A program made the position numbers and the translations under genes. 10,522 nt of DNA from Deltaproteobacteria bacterium. Its GTDB lineage: Bacteria > Myxococcota_A > UBA796 > UBA2385. Below are positions 1 to 5,723 of the stretch, one piece after another (positions within the stretch are counted from its first letter, which is position 1; each line of letters begins with the position of its first letter). The stretch covers positions 1 through 10,522 of the forward strand of contig CANHON010000144.1 of assembly GCA_947462115.1 (NCBI GenBank). The letters run 5' to 3'. The notes beneath the pieces are model-generated. The model was not told where the DNA came from, did not search any database, and saw nothing but the letters and a program-made list of their open reading frames with translations.

Positions 1-1
1 T

Positions 2-340
2 TCCCGCTGCGCGGGCACCGCCGAGCAGGCGGTGTCGGAGGCCTGGGCGGCGCTCGCCCGCACGCCGCCGCGGCTGGCGGTCTCCGCTGCGTTGGTGGCC
101 ATCGACGCGGCCGCGGCCCTGCACCGGGTAGCTGATCCGGCGCTGATGGACGCCCTCGATGAGGCCTTCGAGCGCTGCGCCCAGCCAGACTTCGACGGGC
201 TGCGCTTGGTCGTGCTCCACCTGAGGCGCAGCGCGGTCGGCGTCCGGGGGGCCCAGCGGGGCGATCCGCTGCTCGGCTTGATCGGGGGCCTGAGCGCAGG
301 GGTGCCCGACCCCGCCGCCTTCGCGCGCCGCTGGGCCTGA
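2..340 (+). CDS. 3' end of an unrecognised Ala-rich helical protein
   Basis: An open frame enters from the left edge and ends at TGA 338-340, giving 112 visible residues. No in-frame stop lies upstream inside the window. The only nearby start, GTG at 32, has no convincing ribosome-binding site, so the true start is probably outside. The visible part is rich in Ala, Leu and Arg and reads as several amphipathic helices, for example around DPALMDALDEAFERC and LRLVVLHLRRSAVG. There is a Gly-rich turn (LLGLIGGL) near the end. I see no membrane segment, catalytic motif or repeat, and I recognise no family. Codon positions follow the strong G/C third-base bias of its neighbours, which supports real coding. 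It is co-directional with the kinase gene downstream, but a possible hairpin overlaps its stop codon, so the two need not share a transcript. Function unknown. Confidence 0.55.
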   Translation, partial: SRCAGTAEQAVSEAWAALARTPPRLAVSAALVAIDAAAALHRVADPALMDALDEAFERCAQPDFDGLRLVVLHLRRSAVGVRGAQRGDPLLGLIGGLSAGVPDPAAFARRWA

Positions 341-360
341 GCGCGGCGCGCGGGGCGCTC
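339..360 (+). terminator. possible hairpin terminator at the stop codon
   Basis: GAGCGC (339-344) and GCGCTC (355-360) form a perfect 6-bp inverted repeat around a 10-base GC-rich loop. It begins inside the stop codon of the upstream gene. No T-run follows, so an intrinsic terminator is only possible. In DNA this GC-rich, short inverted repeats also arise by chance. Confidence 0.25.
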
Positions 361-402
361 GCGACCGACGACCTCCGGTTCGATTGGAATTATCGCGGGC
401 CG

Positions 403-432
403 TTGGCTCCACTGCACCGCATGCGCTATCCT
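403..432 (+). promoter_or_regulatory. candidate promoter of the kinase gene
   Basis: TTGGCT (403-408) and TATCCT (427-432) are separated by 18 bases. They match the sigma-70 -35 and -10 elements at 4 of 6 positions each. Transcription would then start near 439, just at the AGGAGG ribosome-binding site, giving a very short leader. This placement agrees with the TTG start at 453 and not with an upstream one. The call rests on sequence similarity alone. Confidence 0.3.
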
Positions 433-438
433 CGGGGC

Positions 439-444
439 AGGAGG
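439..444 (+). promoter_or_regulatory. strong ribosome-binding site that decides the kinase start
   Basis: AGGAGG at 439-444 is a perfect Shine-Dalgarno core, followed after 8 bases by TTG at 453. The alternative in-frame TTG at 384 is preceded only by CCGGTTCGA, which has no such signal. The ATG at 421 is in another frame. Confidence 0.7.
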
Positions 445-452
445 CGGCAGCC

Positions 453-3400
453 TTGGCACTGACCACTGCGCCAGATGCGACTGCGGCGCCCGCGCGCGTG
501 CTCGCCCCCGATCTGGCGGGCGCGGAGCCGGCGCCTGTGGCGGAGGGCACGGCCCTCGAGCTCGGCGAACAGACCCTCCTGCCCGGTGATCCCATCGGGC
601 CCTACACCTTGCTCCGCCGGGTGGCCTCGGGCGGGATGGCCCATGTGGCCTTGGTCTTGGACGCCGAGGGGCGGGAGGTCGCCATCAAGGTGCTCAAGTC
701 CAGCCGGATGGGCACGGGCTTGTTGCGCTTCAAGCGGGAGTTTCGCGCGCTCTCCCGCCTCCGCCACGAGAACATCATCCGGGTGGATGACTACGGCGAT
801 GTGGGCGGGCACCCCTACTTTGCGATGGAGTACGTCGAGGGCCGCGACCTCCACCAGGAGATCCGGAGCTGGAAGGGCCTGCCCCCGGCCGAGCGGTGGT
901 CGCGGGTCGAGGACGCGCTCCAAGACATCTGCCGAGCCCTGGCCTACATCCACCGAAAAGGGCTGGTTCATCGCGATCTCAAGCCCAGCAACATCCTGCT
1001 CGACAGCCAGCAGCGCTGCAAGCTCACCGACTTCGGCATCGTCAAAGAGCTGGATCCCGACGGGGACGCTTTTGTGAGCACCACCCTCGTGGGCACCTGG
1101 GCCTATGCCTCGCCCGAGCAGCTCATGGGCGCGCCCATCGATCACCGCAGCGACCTCTACAGCCTCGGCGTGATCCTCTACGCCATGCTGACCGGGCGCC
1201 GCCCCTTCGCCGCCAAGGACATGGCGGGCTGGCTCTCGGCCCACCGGGACGTCGAGCCGATCCCCCCGGGGGCCATCGTTCCGCTCGTCCCGGGGCACCT
1301 CGCCGACATCTGCGCCCGGCTGCTCCGCAAGAAGCCCCGCGACCGCCCACAGTCAGCCCATGACGTGCTGCTGCTGCTTCAGCGCGCCGATCAAGCGCCC
1401 CCGGACGGGCTCGCCACCGATGAGCGGGACTGGGAGCCGCCCCTCGTCGGCCGGACTTTTGAGCGGGAGCTGGTGCAGGACGCGGTCTCCGCCCTCACCC
1501 GCGGCCAAGGCGGCGTGCTGCTGCTCGAAGGCCCGGAGGGCATCGGGCGCACGCGCCTGTTCCGCTTGGGCTTGCAGCAGGCGCGTCGCCTCGGTATCCC
1601 GGTCCACTCCGCCCAGATGACCGCCAGCGAGGGCGCTTTCGGCGCGCTGCTCCGCGTGGCGGAGGACATCGGCCGCGAGCTCGGCGCGGGGGTGCCGCCG
1701 GAGCTCGAGCAGGCCATCGCCGCCTTCACCAAGGGCAAGGGGCGCCTCGCCGGCGACCTGCGGTACCGCCTTTTTGACGCGGTGCGCGCTGCTCTCGAGA
1801 AGCTCCTCATCGATGGCCCCAATGTGGTGGCCTTCGACGACCTGCACCACGCGCCGGCGCCGATCGTCGCCCTGCTTGGCTACCTCTCGCGGACCTTGGT
1901 CGTTCGGGACGGGCATCCGCTGCTGATCCTCGGCACGGTACGCTCAGACGTGCCCACCCCGAGCCTGCGGGGCGTGCGCGACGGCGCCGAGCTCGGACAG
2001 GCGCCGCTCCGCATCGAGCTCGGTCCGCTGTCGCTCGGAGAGCTCCAGTCGTTGTTGCAGGATGCCCTGGGCGAAGAGGCCCCGGCGGCCCGCGAGCCCG
2101 GCCTGTCGCGGGTCTACGACCAGACCGGCGGCGTGCCGCTTTTGGTGACCGAGGCCCTGCGGGTCCTTCGAGAAAAGAGCGACCAGGAAGATGATCTCGC
2201 TGAGCTCGGCGAAGACGCCGCCACCGAGGTCGGCGATCTGGACGCGCAGCTGCCCGCCTCGGTGCGCTCGGCCGTCGCGCGGCGCTTGGGCCTCGTCGAT
2301 GCCGAAGATCGGCCGCTGATCGACGCGCTGGCCGTGCACGGCCAAGAGCTGGAGATCGAGGTGCTGCTCGAGGTCTTGGCCCCCGCGGACGAAGACGAGG
2401 CCCTCGATCGGGTGGACAGCCTCGTGGAGCGCGGCATCCTCAACGAGCGGCGCCTGGGCCTGCAGGCCTACTACCAGCTCACCCAGCAGCGCATGGGCGA
2501 GGTGATCTTCCGAGATCTCCCGGCCCAGAAGCGCGCGGCCTTGCACCTCGCCCTCGGCCAAGCCCTGGCGGGCCGCGGGGTGACGACGCCGGCCCACGCC
2601 GAGGCGGTCGGCGAGCACATGCGCCGGGCCGGGGCCGCGGCGGAGGCGTGGCGCTACCTCGTCAAGGCCTCCTTCGGCCTGTTCGAGCGCAGCCTCATGG
2701 CCGAGGCCGAGGCCCTGGCAGAGCGCGCGCGGCCGCTGGAGCGGGAGGCCCGGGATGGCCTGCCTGGGGATATTTTCGCGCAGGCTCGGCTGGGCATCTT
2801 GCAGGTGCGGGGCGCCATCGCCTACAACCGCGGCCGCTGGATGGAGGCCCGGGAGACCATGATGGCCCTGCGGGGCGCCGCGATGGTGGCCGGCGACGAC
2901 CGCCTCGCCGGGCGCGCGGGCCTCGACCTCGGCAGCGTGCTCCGGCGGCTCGGCTTGCACGAAGAGGCGGAGGCGGTCGTTCAATCGGTGCTCGGGGGCG
3001 CCCAGGCGGTCGGGGACGAGGCGACCGAGTGCGACGCCCTGCACCGCCTCGCGGTCTTCGCGTGGGAGACCGGCGATCTGGACGCCTGCGAGCGCCTGTC
3101 CGCCGACGGGCTCGCCCTCGCCGACGGGCCGGACCGCCGGGCGAGCCGGGCCCAGATCTTGATCGCCCTCGCCGCGGTGCAGGCCAGCCGGGGCCAGCTC
3201 GGCGCCGCCACCGGCGGCTTGGAGGAGGCCGGCGGCCTGCTCACCGAGCTGCGCAACAAGCGCTCGGGATCGGTGGTGATGGGCAACCTCGCCGAGCTGC
3301 TGGTCTGGCAGGGCCGCTACGGCGCCGCCATCGAGCGGGCCGAGGCCGGGCTGGAGCTCGCCCGGGACGCCCTGTTCCGCGAGGGCGAGGCCTTCTTGCT

Positions 3401-4067
3401 GCGGGTCCGGGCCTCCGCCCGCTTCCACGCTGGCCTGCTCGACTACGCCGAAGAAGACGTCAGGGCCGCTCTTGTCATCGGCGAGGAGCTCGGCGTCTCG
3501 GCCGACCTCGTGGCGGCGCGCTACGCGCTCGGTCGCCTCGCCCTGCGCCGCGGCCAAGTGGACCAAGCGGTGGAGCACCTGCGCGGCGGGCTGCGGGCCG
3601 CCCAGGAGGCTGACCCCGAGAGCTACGGCCCCACCTTGCGGGCCACCCTGGCCCACGCCCGCTGCCTGCAGGGCGAGGTCGCCGACGCCGAGCAGCTGCT
3701 GGCCGAGGTCCAGGCGATGATGGGCGCCCTGCACCTGCCGCGCCGCACCCAGGTGCTGCTGGTGATGGGCGAGGCCTGGACCGCCCTGAACCAGATCGAC
3801 GCGGCCCTGGCAGTCGCGCGACAAGCGGCCTTGGTGGCCAGCAGTCGGGGCCTGCTCACCTGGGCGCTTCGGGCCCGGATGCTGCTCGCCCAGATCGGCC
3901 CGCCGGCGGAGGCCGAGCAGGCGGCGGAGGAGGCGGCGCGGCTGGCCCAGCGGATCGCCCTGGGCCTCCCTCCGGCCTTGGCGGCACGTTTTCGCGCGCA
4001 GCCCGGCGTGGGCGCCTTGTGGATGCACCTCGATGAGGTGGACGCCGAGGGCCTCGACGACCGCTGA
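453..4067 (+). CDS. Ser/Thr protein kinase with STAND/AAA-type ATPase and TPR tail
   Basis: Predicted Hanks-type serine/threonine kinase of 1204 residues that phosphorylates protein substrates, fused to an ATPase and a TPR region. After a low-complexity leader, the kinase domain spans about residues 48-310. It shows a SGGM loop, the VAIK lysine (K79), HRDLKPSN (D175, N180), DFG (193-195) and GTWAYASPE. Residues about 330-570 look like an AAA_16/STAND ATPase, with P-loop GPEGIGRT (360-367) and Walker B VVAFDD ending at D462-D463. The P-loop lysine is replaced by Arg366. A helical, winged-helix-like section (about 597-716) follows, then degenerate TPR-like helical pairs to about 1150. There is no signal peptide or membrane segment, so it is probably cytoplasmic. 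The domain order is well known in myxobacterial kinases and in PknK-like proteins. The TTG start at 453 is chosen for its AGGAGG. Its substrate and signal cannot be read from the sequence. Confidence 0.93.
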   Translation: MALTTAPDATAAPARVLAPDLAGAEPAPVAEGTALELGEQTLLPGDPIGPYTLLRRVASGGMAHVALVLDAEGREVAIKVLKSSRMGTGLLRFKREFRALSRLRHENIIRVDDYGDVGGHPYFAMEYVEGRDLHQEIRSWKGLPPAERWSRVEDALQDICRALAYIHRKGLVHRDLKPSNILLDSQQRCKLTDFGIVKELDPDGDAFVSTTLVGTWAYASPEQLMGAPIDHRSDLYSLGVILYAMLTGRRPFAAKDMAGWLSAHRDVEPIPPGAIVPLVPGHLADICARLLRKKPRDRPQSAHDVLLLLQRADQAPPDGLATDERDWEPPLVGRTFERELVQDAVSALTRGQGGVLLLEGPEGIGRTRLFRLGLQQARRLGIPVHSAQMTASEGAFGALLRVAEDIGRELGAGVPPELEQAIAAFTKGKGRLAGDLRYRLFDAVRAALEKLLIDGPNVVAFDDLHHAPAPIVALLGYLSRTLVVRDGHPLLILGTVRSDVPTPSLRGVRDGAELGQAPLRIELGPLSLGELQSLLQDALGEEAPAAREPGLSRVYDQTGGVPLLVTEALRVLREKSDQEDDLAELGEDAATEVGDLDAQLPASVRSAVARRLGLVDAEDRPLIDALAVHGQELEIEVLLEVLAPADEDEALDRVDSLVERGILNERRLGLQAYYQLTQQRMGEVIFRDLPAQKRAALHLALGQALAGRGVTTPAHAEAVGEHMRRAGAAAEAWRYLVKASFGLFERSLMAEAEALAERARPLEREARDGLPGDIFAQARLGILQVRGAIAYNRGRWMEARETMMALRGAAMVAGDDRLAGRAGLDLGSVLRRLGLHEEAEAVVQSVLGGAQAVGDEATECDALHRLAVFAWETGDLDACERLSADGLALADGPDRRASRAQILIALAAVQASRGQLGAATGGLEEAGGLLTELRNKRSGSVVMGNLAELLVWQGRYGAAIERAEAGLELARDALFREGEAFLLRVRASARFHAGLLDYAEEDVRAALVIGEELGVSADLVAARYALGRLALRRGQVDQAVEHLRGGLRAAQEADPESYGPTLRATLAHARCLQGEVADAEQLLAEVQAMMGALHLPRRTQVLLVMGEAWTALNQIDAALAVARQAALVASSRGLLTWALRARMLLAQIGPPAEAEQAAEEAARLAQRIALGLPPALAARFRAQPGVGALWMHLDEVDAEGLDDR

Positions 4068-4108
4068 GGCGCCGGCGCCAGGCTTCGGCCGCCCACGGGT
4101 CCCTTCTG

Positions 4109-4151
4109 TAGGGTCGATGGTGTTGACAAGCGCCCGACAGGGCGGCAAGTG
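4109..4151 (+). promoter_or_regulatory. candidate promoter and leader hairpin of the barrel gene
   Basis: The 134-base gap 4068-4201 holds two promoter-like signals. TAGGGT (4109-4114) is a -10-like TANNNT hexamer without a clear -35. TTGACA (4123-4128) is a perfect -35 consensus, but 17 bases downstream lies only CAAGTG, a poor -10. Directly after TTGACA, CGCCC-GACA-GGGCG (4131-4144) is a perfect 5-bp hairpin. GGGCGGC occurs at 4140-4146 and 4163-4169, and its complement GCCGCCC at 4088-4094. I cannot tell which element is used. Confidence 0.25.
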
Positions 4152-4192
4152 AGCCCAAAACCGGGCGGCGCCGAGCCTCCCGAACAACGCCT

Positions 4193-4196
4193 GGAG
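4193..4196 (+). promoter_or_regulatory. ribosome-binding site of the barrel gene
   Basis: GGAG lies 5 bases upstream of ATG 4202 and supports that start. The encoded N-terminus is a good signal peptide, which supports it independently. Confidence 0.6.
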
Positions 4197-4201
4197 ACAA
4201 C

Positions 4202-4984
4202 ATGCGCCCCGCACGACCCGCCCACTCCGTCCTCCGCTTCGTGGCGGGCCTGGCCCTCGTGGTGGGCAGCGCCGCCCAGGGCCGCGCGGCCTTCGCGCAG
4301 GAGGGCGAGAGCGACGCGCCCGTCGATGATCAGGGCGGCGAAGACAAGGGCAGCGGGGGGGGCGAGGCGGGCCAGGACGCCGAAGACGCCGAAGACGCCG
4401 CGTCCGAAGATCAGGGCCCGAGCATCTGGGCGGGCCCCTACGAGCGCACGCCCTACGCCAAGCCGGCCTTCAGCGCGGTGGTCTTCGGCGATCAGGGCGC
4501 GGCCACCGTGGGCGTGGGCCTGGGCGCCCGTGCCGGCCTCCGTTACCAAAATGACCACCCTGGCGCCATCATCGTCGGCGATGCCTATGTGTCCGGCCAG
4601 TACATCGTCGGCGGTGTGCAGGGCTGGGACGTGCGGATCGGTGACATGACCGGTCCCTTCTACAAGTTCATCGGCATCGGCACCGGCCCGGAGATCGCGA
4701 TCAACCAGTTCGGCTACGGCAACGTCGATCTCGGGCAGGCCTCGACGCTGCGCTGGACCCTCTCGCCCTACATCCTCACCAAGGTCTTCGACCTGTCCGT
4801 CGGCGTGGCGCCGGGCTGGTACGTCGCCGGCGAGCGCGAGAAGCTCAGCCCCGCCATGTCCGAGTACAGCCTGTTCGCCTCCACCGGCGTGAAGCTGTCC
4901 AAGGTGCGGGTCTCCGTCAACTGGAGCCGCCTCGAGCTGGCCCAGGGCCGTCAGCAGGGCTTCGGCTTCGGCTTCGGCATCTGA
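4202..4984 (+). CDS. secreted protein with acidic linker and beta-barrel-like domain
   Basis: This 260-residue protein has a classical signal peptide: Arg/His-rich start, a hydrophobic core (VAGLALVVG) and an AFA|Q cleavage site after residue 32. A disordered, strongly acidic linker follows (about 34-72), rich in Glu, Asp, Gly and Ala and including AEDAEDA. From about residue 74 the sequence alternates polar and hydrophobic residues in strand-like blocks with many Gly and aromatic residues, ending in YSLFASTGVKL, VRVSVNWSRLEL and FGFGFGI. This pattern fits a small outer-membrane beta-barrel of about 8 strands, inserted by the BAM machinery after Sec export. The last residue is Ile, not the more usual Phe or Trp. 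I recognise no named family, and a soluble periplasmic beta protein is the alternative. It carries an eight-G tract at 4355-4362. GGAG sits 5 bases before the ATG. Confidence 0.8.
   Translation: MRPARPAHSVLRFVAGLALVVGSAAQGRAAFAQEGESDAPVDDQGGEDKGSGGGEAGQDAEDAEDAASEDQGPSIWAGPYERTPYAKPAFSAVVFGDQGAATVGVGLGARAGLRYQNDHPGAIIVGDAYVSGQYIVGGVQGWDVRIGDMTGPFYKFIGIGTGPEIAINQFGYGNVDLGQASTLRWTLSPYILTKVFDLSVGVAPGWYVAGEREKLSPAMSEYSLFASTGVKLSKVRVSVNWSRLELAQGRQQGFGFGFGI
4355..4362 (+). repeat. eight-G homopolymer in coding sequence
   Basis: Eight consecutive G bases lie within codons AGC-GGG-GGG-GGC of the acidic linker, about 50 codons after the start of the barrel gene. Runs of this kind can change length by slipped-strand mispairing. 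A one-base change would shift the frame before the predicted barrel domain. In GC-rich DNA a run of eight may also be chance. Confidence 0.6.
4376..4399 (+). repeat. short tandem repeat GAAGACGCC
   Basis: GACGCC is followed by two perfect copies of GAAGACGCC (4382-4390 and 4391-4399), encoding DAEDAEDA in the acidic linker. The unit length is a multiple of three, so copy-number change would alter linker length without breaking the frame. Confidence 0.7.
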
Positions 4985-5011
4985 GCGGCCCGGTGGGTCG
5001 GCGCGCTCGGT

Positions 5012-5017
5012 TAGGCT
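5012..5017 (+). promoter_or_regulatory. weak -10-like element upstream of the HPD-motif gene
   Basis: TAGGCT fits the TANNNT pattern of a -10 box, 39 bases before ATG 5056, but no good -35 lies at the right distance. The rest of the 71-base gap (4985-5055) is GC-rich. It holds a second TAGGC at 5032, 20 bases after the first, and no clear terminator for the gene before it. Confidence 0.2.
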
Positions 5018-5045
5018 GCGCCCCCGGGCACTAGGCGTCGGCGGG

Positions 5046-5049
5046 GGAG
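5046..5049 (+). promoter_or_regulatory. ribosome-binding site of the HPD-motif gene
   Basis: GGAG within GGGGGAG lies 6 bases upstream of ATG 5056, supporting that start. Confidence 0.6.
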
Positions 5050-5055
5050 CACGGC

Positions 5056-5697
5056 ATGACATCGCGGCCCGATTGGCTGAGCCAGACCTTGATGGCCGTG
5101 CTGGAGCAGCAGCCCTACCCCGTGTCCGCAGGAGAGCTGGCCTCCATCCTGGAGCTCAGCGAATCGGAGGCCGCCCGGGGCGCCGAGCGGCTGGTGATCG
5201 AAGAGCGGGTGATGGCGGTCCGCATCGACGGCCTCATCCACTTCACGCTGCCCGGGCGGCCCATCCGCCCGCCGCCGCGTCGGGCCCCGCCGTCGCCATC
5301 GGGGTGGAGCGTCCGGGGTTTTGAGGCAGAGAGGGAGCGCCCCACCGGGCGGGCCCCGGAGCGCTCGGCCGCCGATGAGATCGCGGCGCTCAAGCGGCGC
5401 TTGGCCGAGGCCGAGGCGCGGGCGGCCGTGCGCACCGGCGCCGGCTCGGACATCCGGGCGGCCGACCTGGAGCGGCGCTTGGAGATGGCGCTCCGCGAGA
5501 ATGACGAGCTGCGGGTCTCTTCGCGCGCCCTCCGCGAGGAGTTGTCCAGGGTGCGCTCCGAGGGCCAAGACGTCGCCCGGGCGCTGGCCCCGCTCGTTCA
5601 GGATCTGCTGCTGCTCTGTCATCCCGATCGGCACGGCTCCAGCGAGCGCAGCACCCGCGTCACCCGCTTCTTGCTGGAGCTGCGCGGCGGCCGCTGA
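5056..5697 (+). CDS. winged-helix-like/coiled-coil protein with C-terminal HPD motif
   Basis: This 213-residue soluble protein has three parts. Residues about 7-65 look like a winged-helix domain: helices around SQTLMAVLEQ, AGELASILEL and ESEAARGAERLVIE, then strand-like VMAVRIDGLIHFTL. A Pro/Arg-rich linker follows (66-82). From about 107 to 170 it is Glu/Arg/Ala/Leu-rich with heptad-like spacing, probably a coiled coil. The last 35 residues hold LLLLCHPDRH, with His189-Pro190-Asp191, followed by a basic/Ser loop and a helix ending TRFLLELR. Helix-HPD-helix is the core of DnaJ J-domains, which stimulate Hsp70 (DnaK) ATPase. Here it is shortened, so this is a J-like motif and not a full J-domain. 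The N-terminus could bind DNA or be a protein-interaction fold. There is no signal peptide or membrane segment. I know no gene name, and DnaK partnership is inference. Confidence 0.8.
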   Translation: MTSRPDWLSQTLMAVLEQQPYPVSAGELASILELSESEAARGAERLVIEERVMAVRIDGLIHFTLPGRPIRPPPRRAPPSPSGWSVRGFEAERERPTGRAPERSAADEIAALKRRLAEAEARAAVRTGAGSDIRAADLERRLEMALRENDELRVSSRALREELSRVRSEGQDVARALAPLVQDLLLLCHPDRHGSSERSTRVTRFLLELRGGR

Positions 5698-5698
5698 T

Positions 5699-5721
5699 CC
5701 CGAGCTTCGGGCCGCCGGCCC
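5699..5721. terminator. two overlapping hairpins between convergent genes
   Basis: Between the two converging stop codons (TGA ending at 5697 and TCA starting at 5724), CCCGA-GCT-TCGGG (5699-5711) and GGGCC-GCC-GGCCC (5709-5721) are each perfect 5-bp stems with 3-base loops. They share GGG at 5709-5711, so both cannot form fully on one molecule. Position and symmetry suggest a bidirectional terminator. The lack of a T-run on either strand makes intrinsic termination uncertain. Confidence 0.45.
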
Positions 5722-5723
5722 GC

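Noticed and set aside
453..469. Sigma-54-like TTGGCAC...CTGC
   Set aside because: The spacing between GG and GC is 11 instead of 10, the second half is ACTGC, and the site lies on the probable start codon.
621..650. Degenerate glycine loop of the kinase (ASGGMAHV in place of GxGxxGxV)
   Set aside because: ASGGMA-type loops are common in active myxobacterial kinases, and the catalytic Lys, HRD and DFG are all intact, so this is no sign of a pseudokinase.
4068..4079. 12-base palindrome GGCGCCGGCGCC right after the kinase stop
   Set aside because: It is self-complementary without a loop, of very simple GC composition and has no T-run. It is not enough to call a terminator or a protein site.
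1944..4214. Long open frame (756 codons) on the minus strand opposite the kinase gene
   Set aside because: Its translation is Gln/Gly/Ala/His-rich low complexity with no domain. The plus strand has clear kinase, ATPase and TPR sequence. Long antisense frames are expected in GC-rich coding DNA.
4149..4649. Plus-strand frame overlapping the start of the barrel gene
   Set aside because: It is Arg/Pro/Ala/Ser-rich without structure, and the overlapping frame has a signal peptide with a good ribosome-binding site.
5012..5036. Direct repeat TAGGC spaced 20 bases apart
   Set aside because: Five bases are too short to separate from chance without comparison to other genomes.
3623..5062. Minus-strand frame covering the kinase end and the barrel gene
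   Set aside because: The opposite strand carries a signal peptide, ribosome-binding site and beta pattern. This frame is compositionally a shadow and crosses a clear intergenic region.
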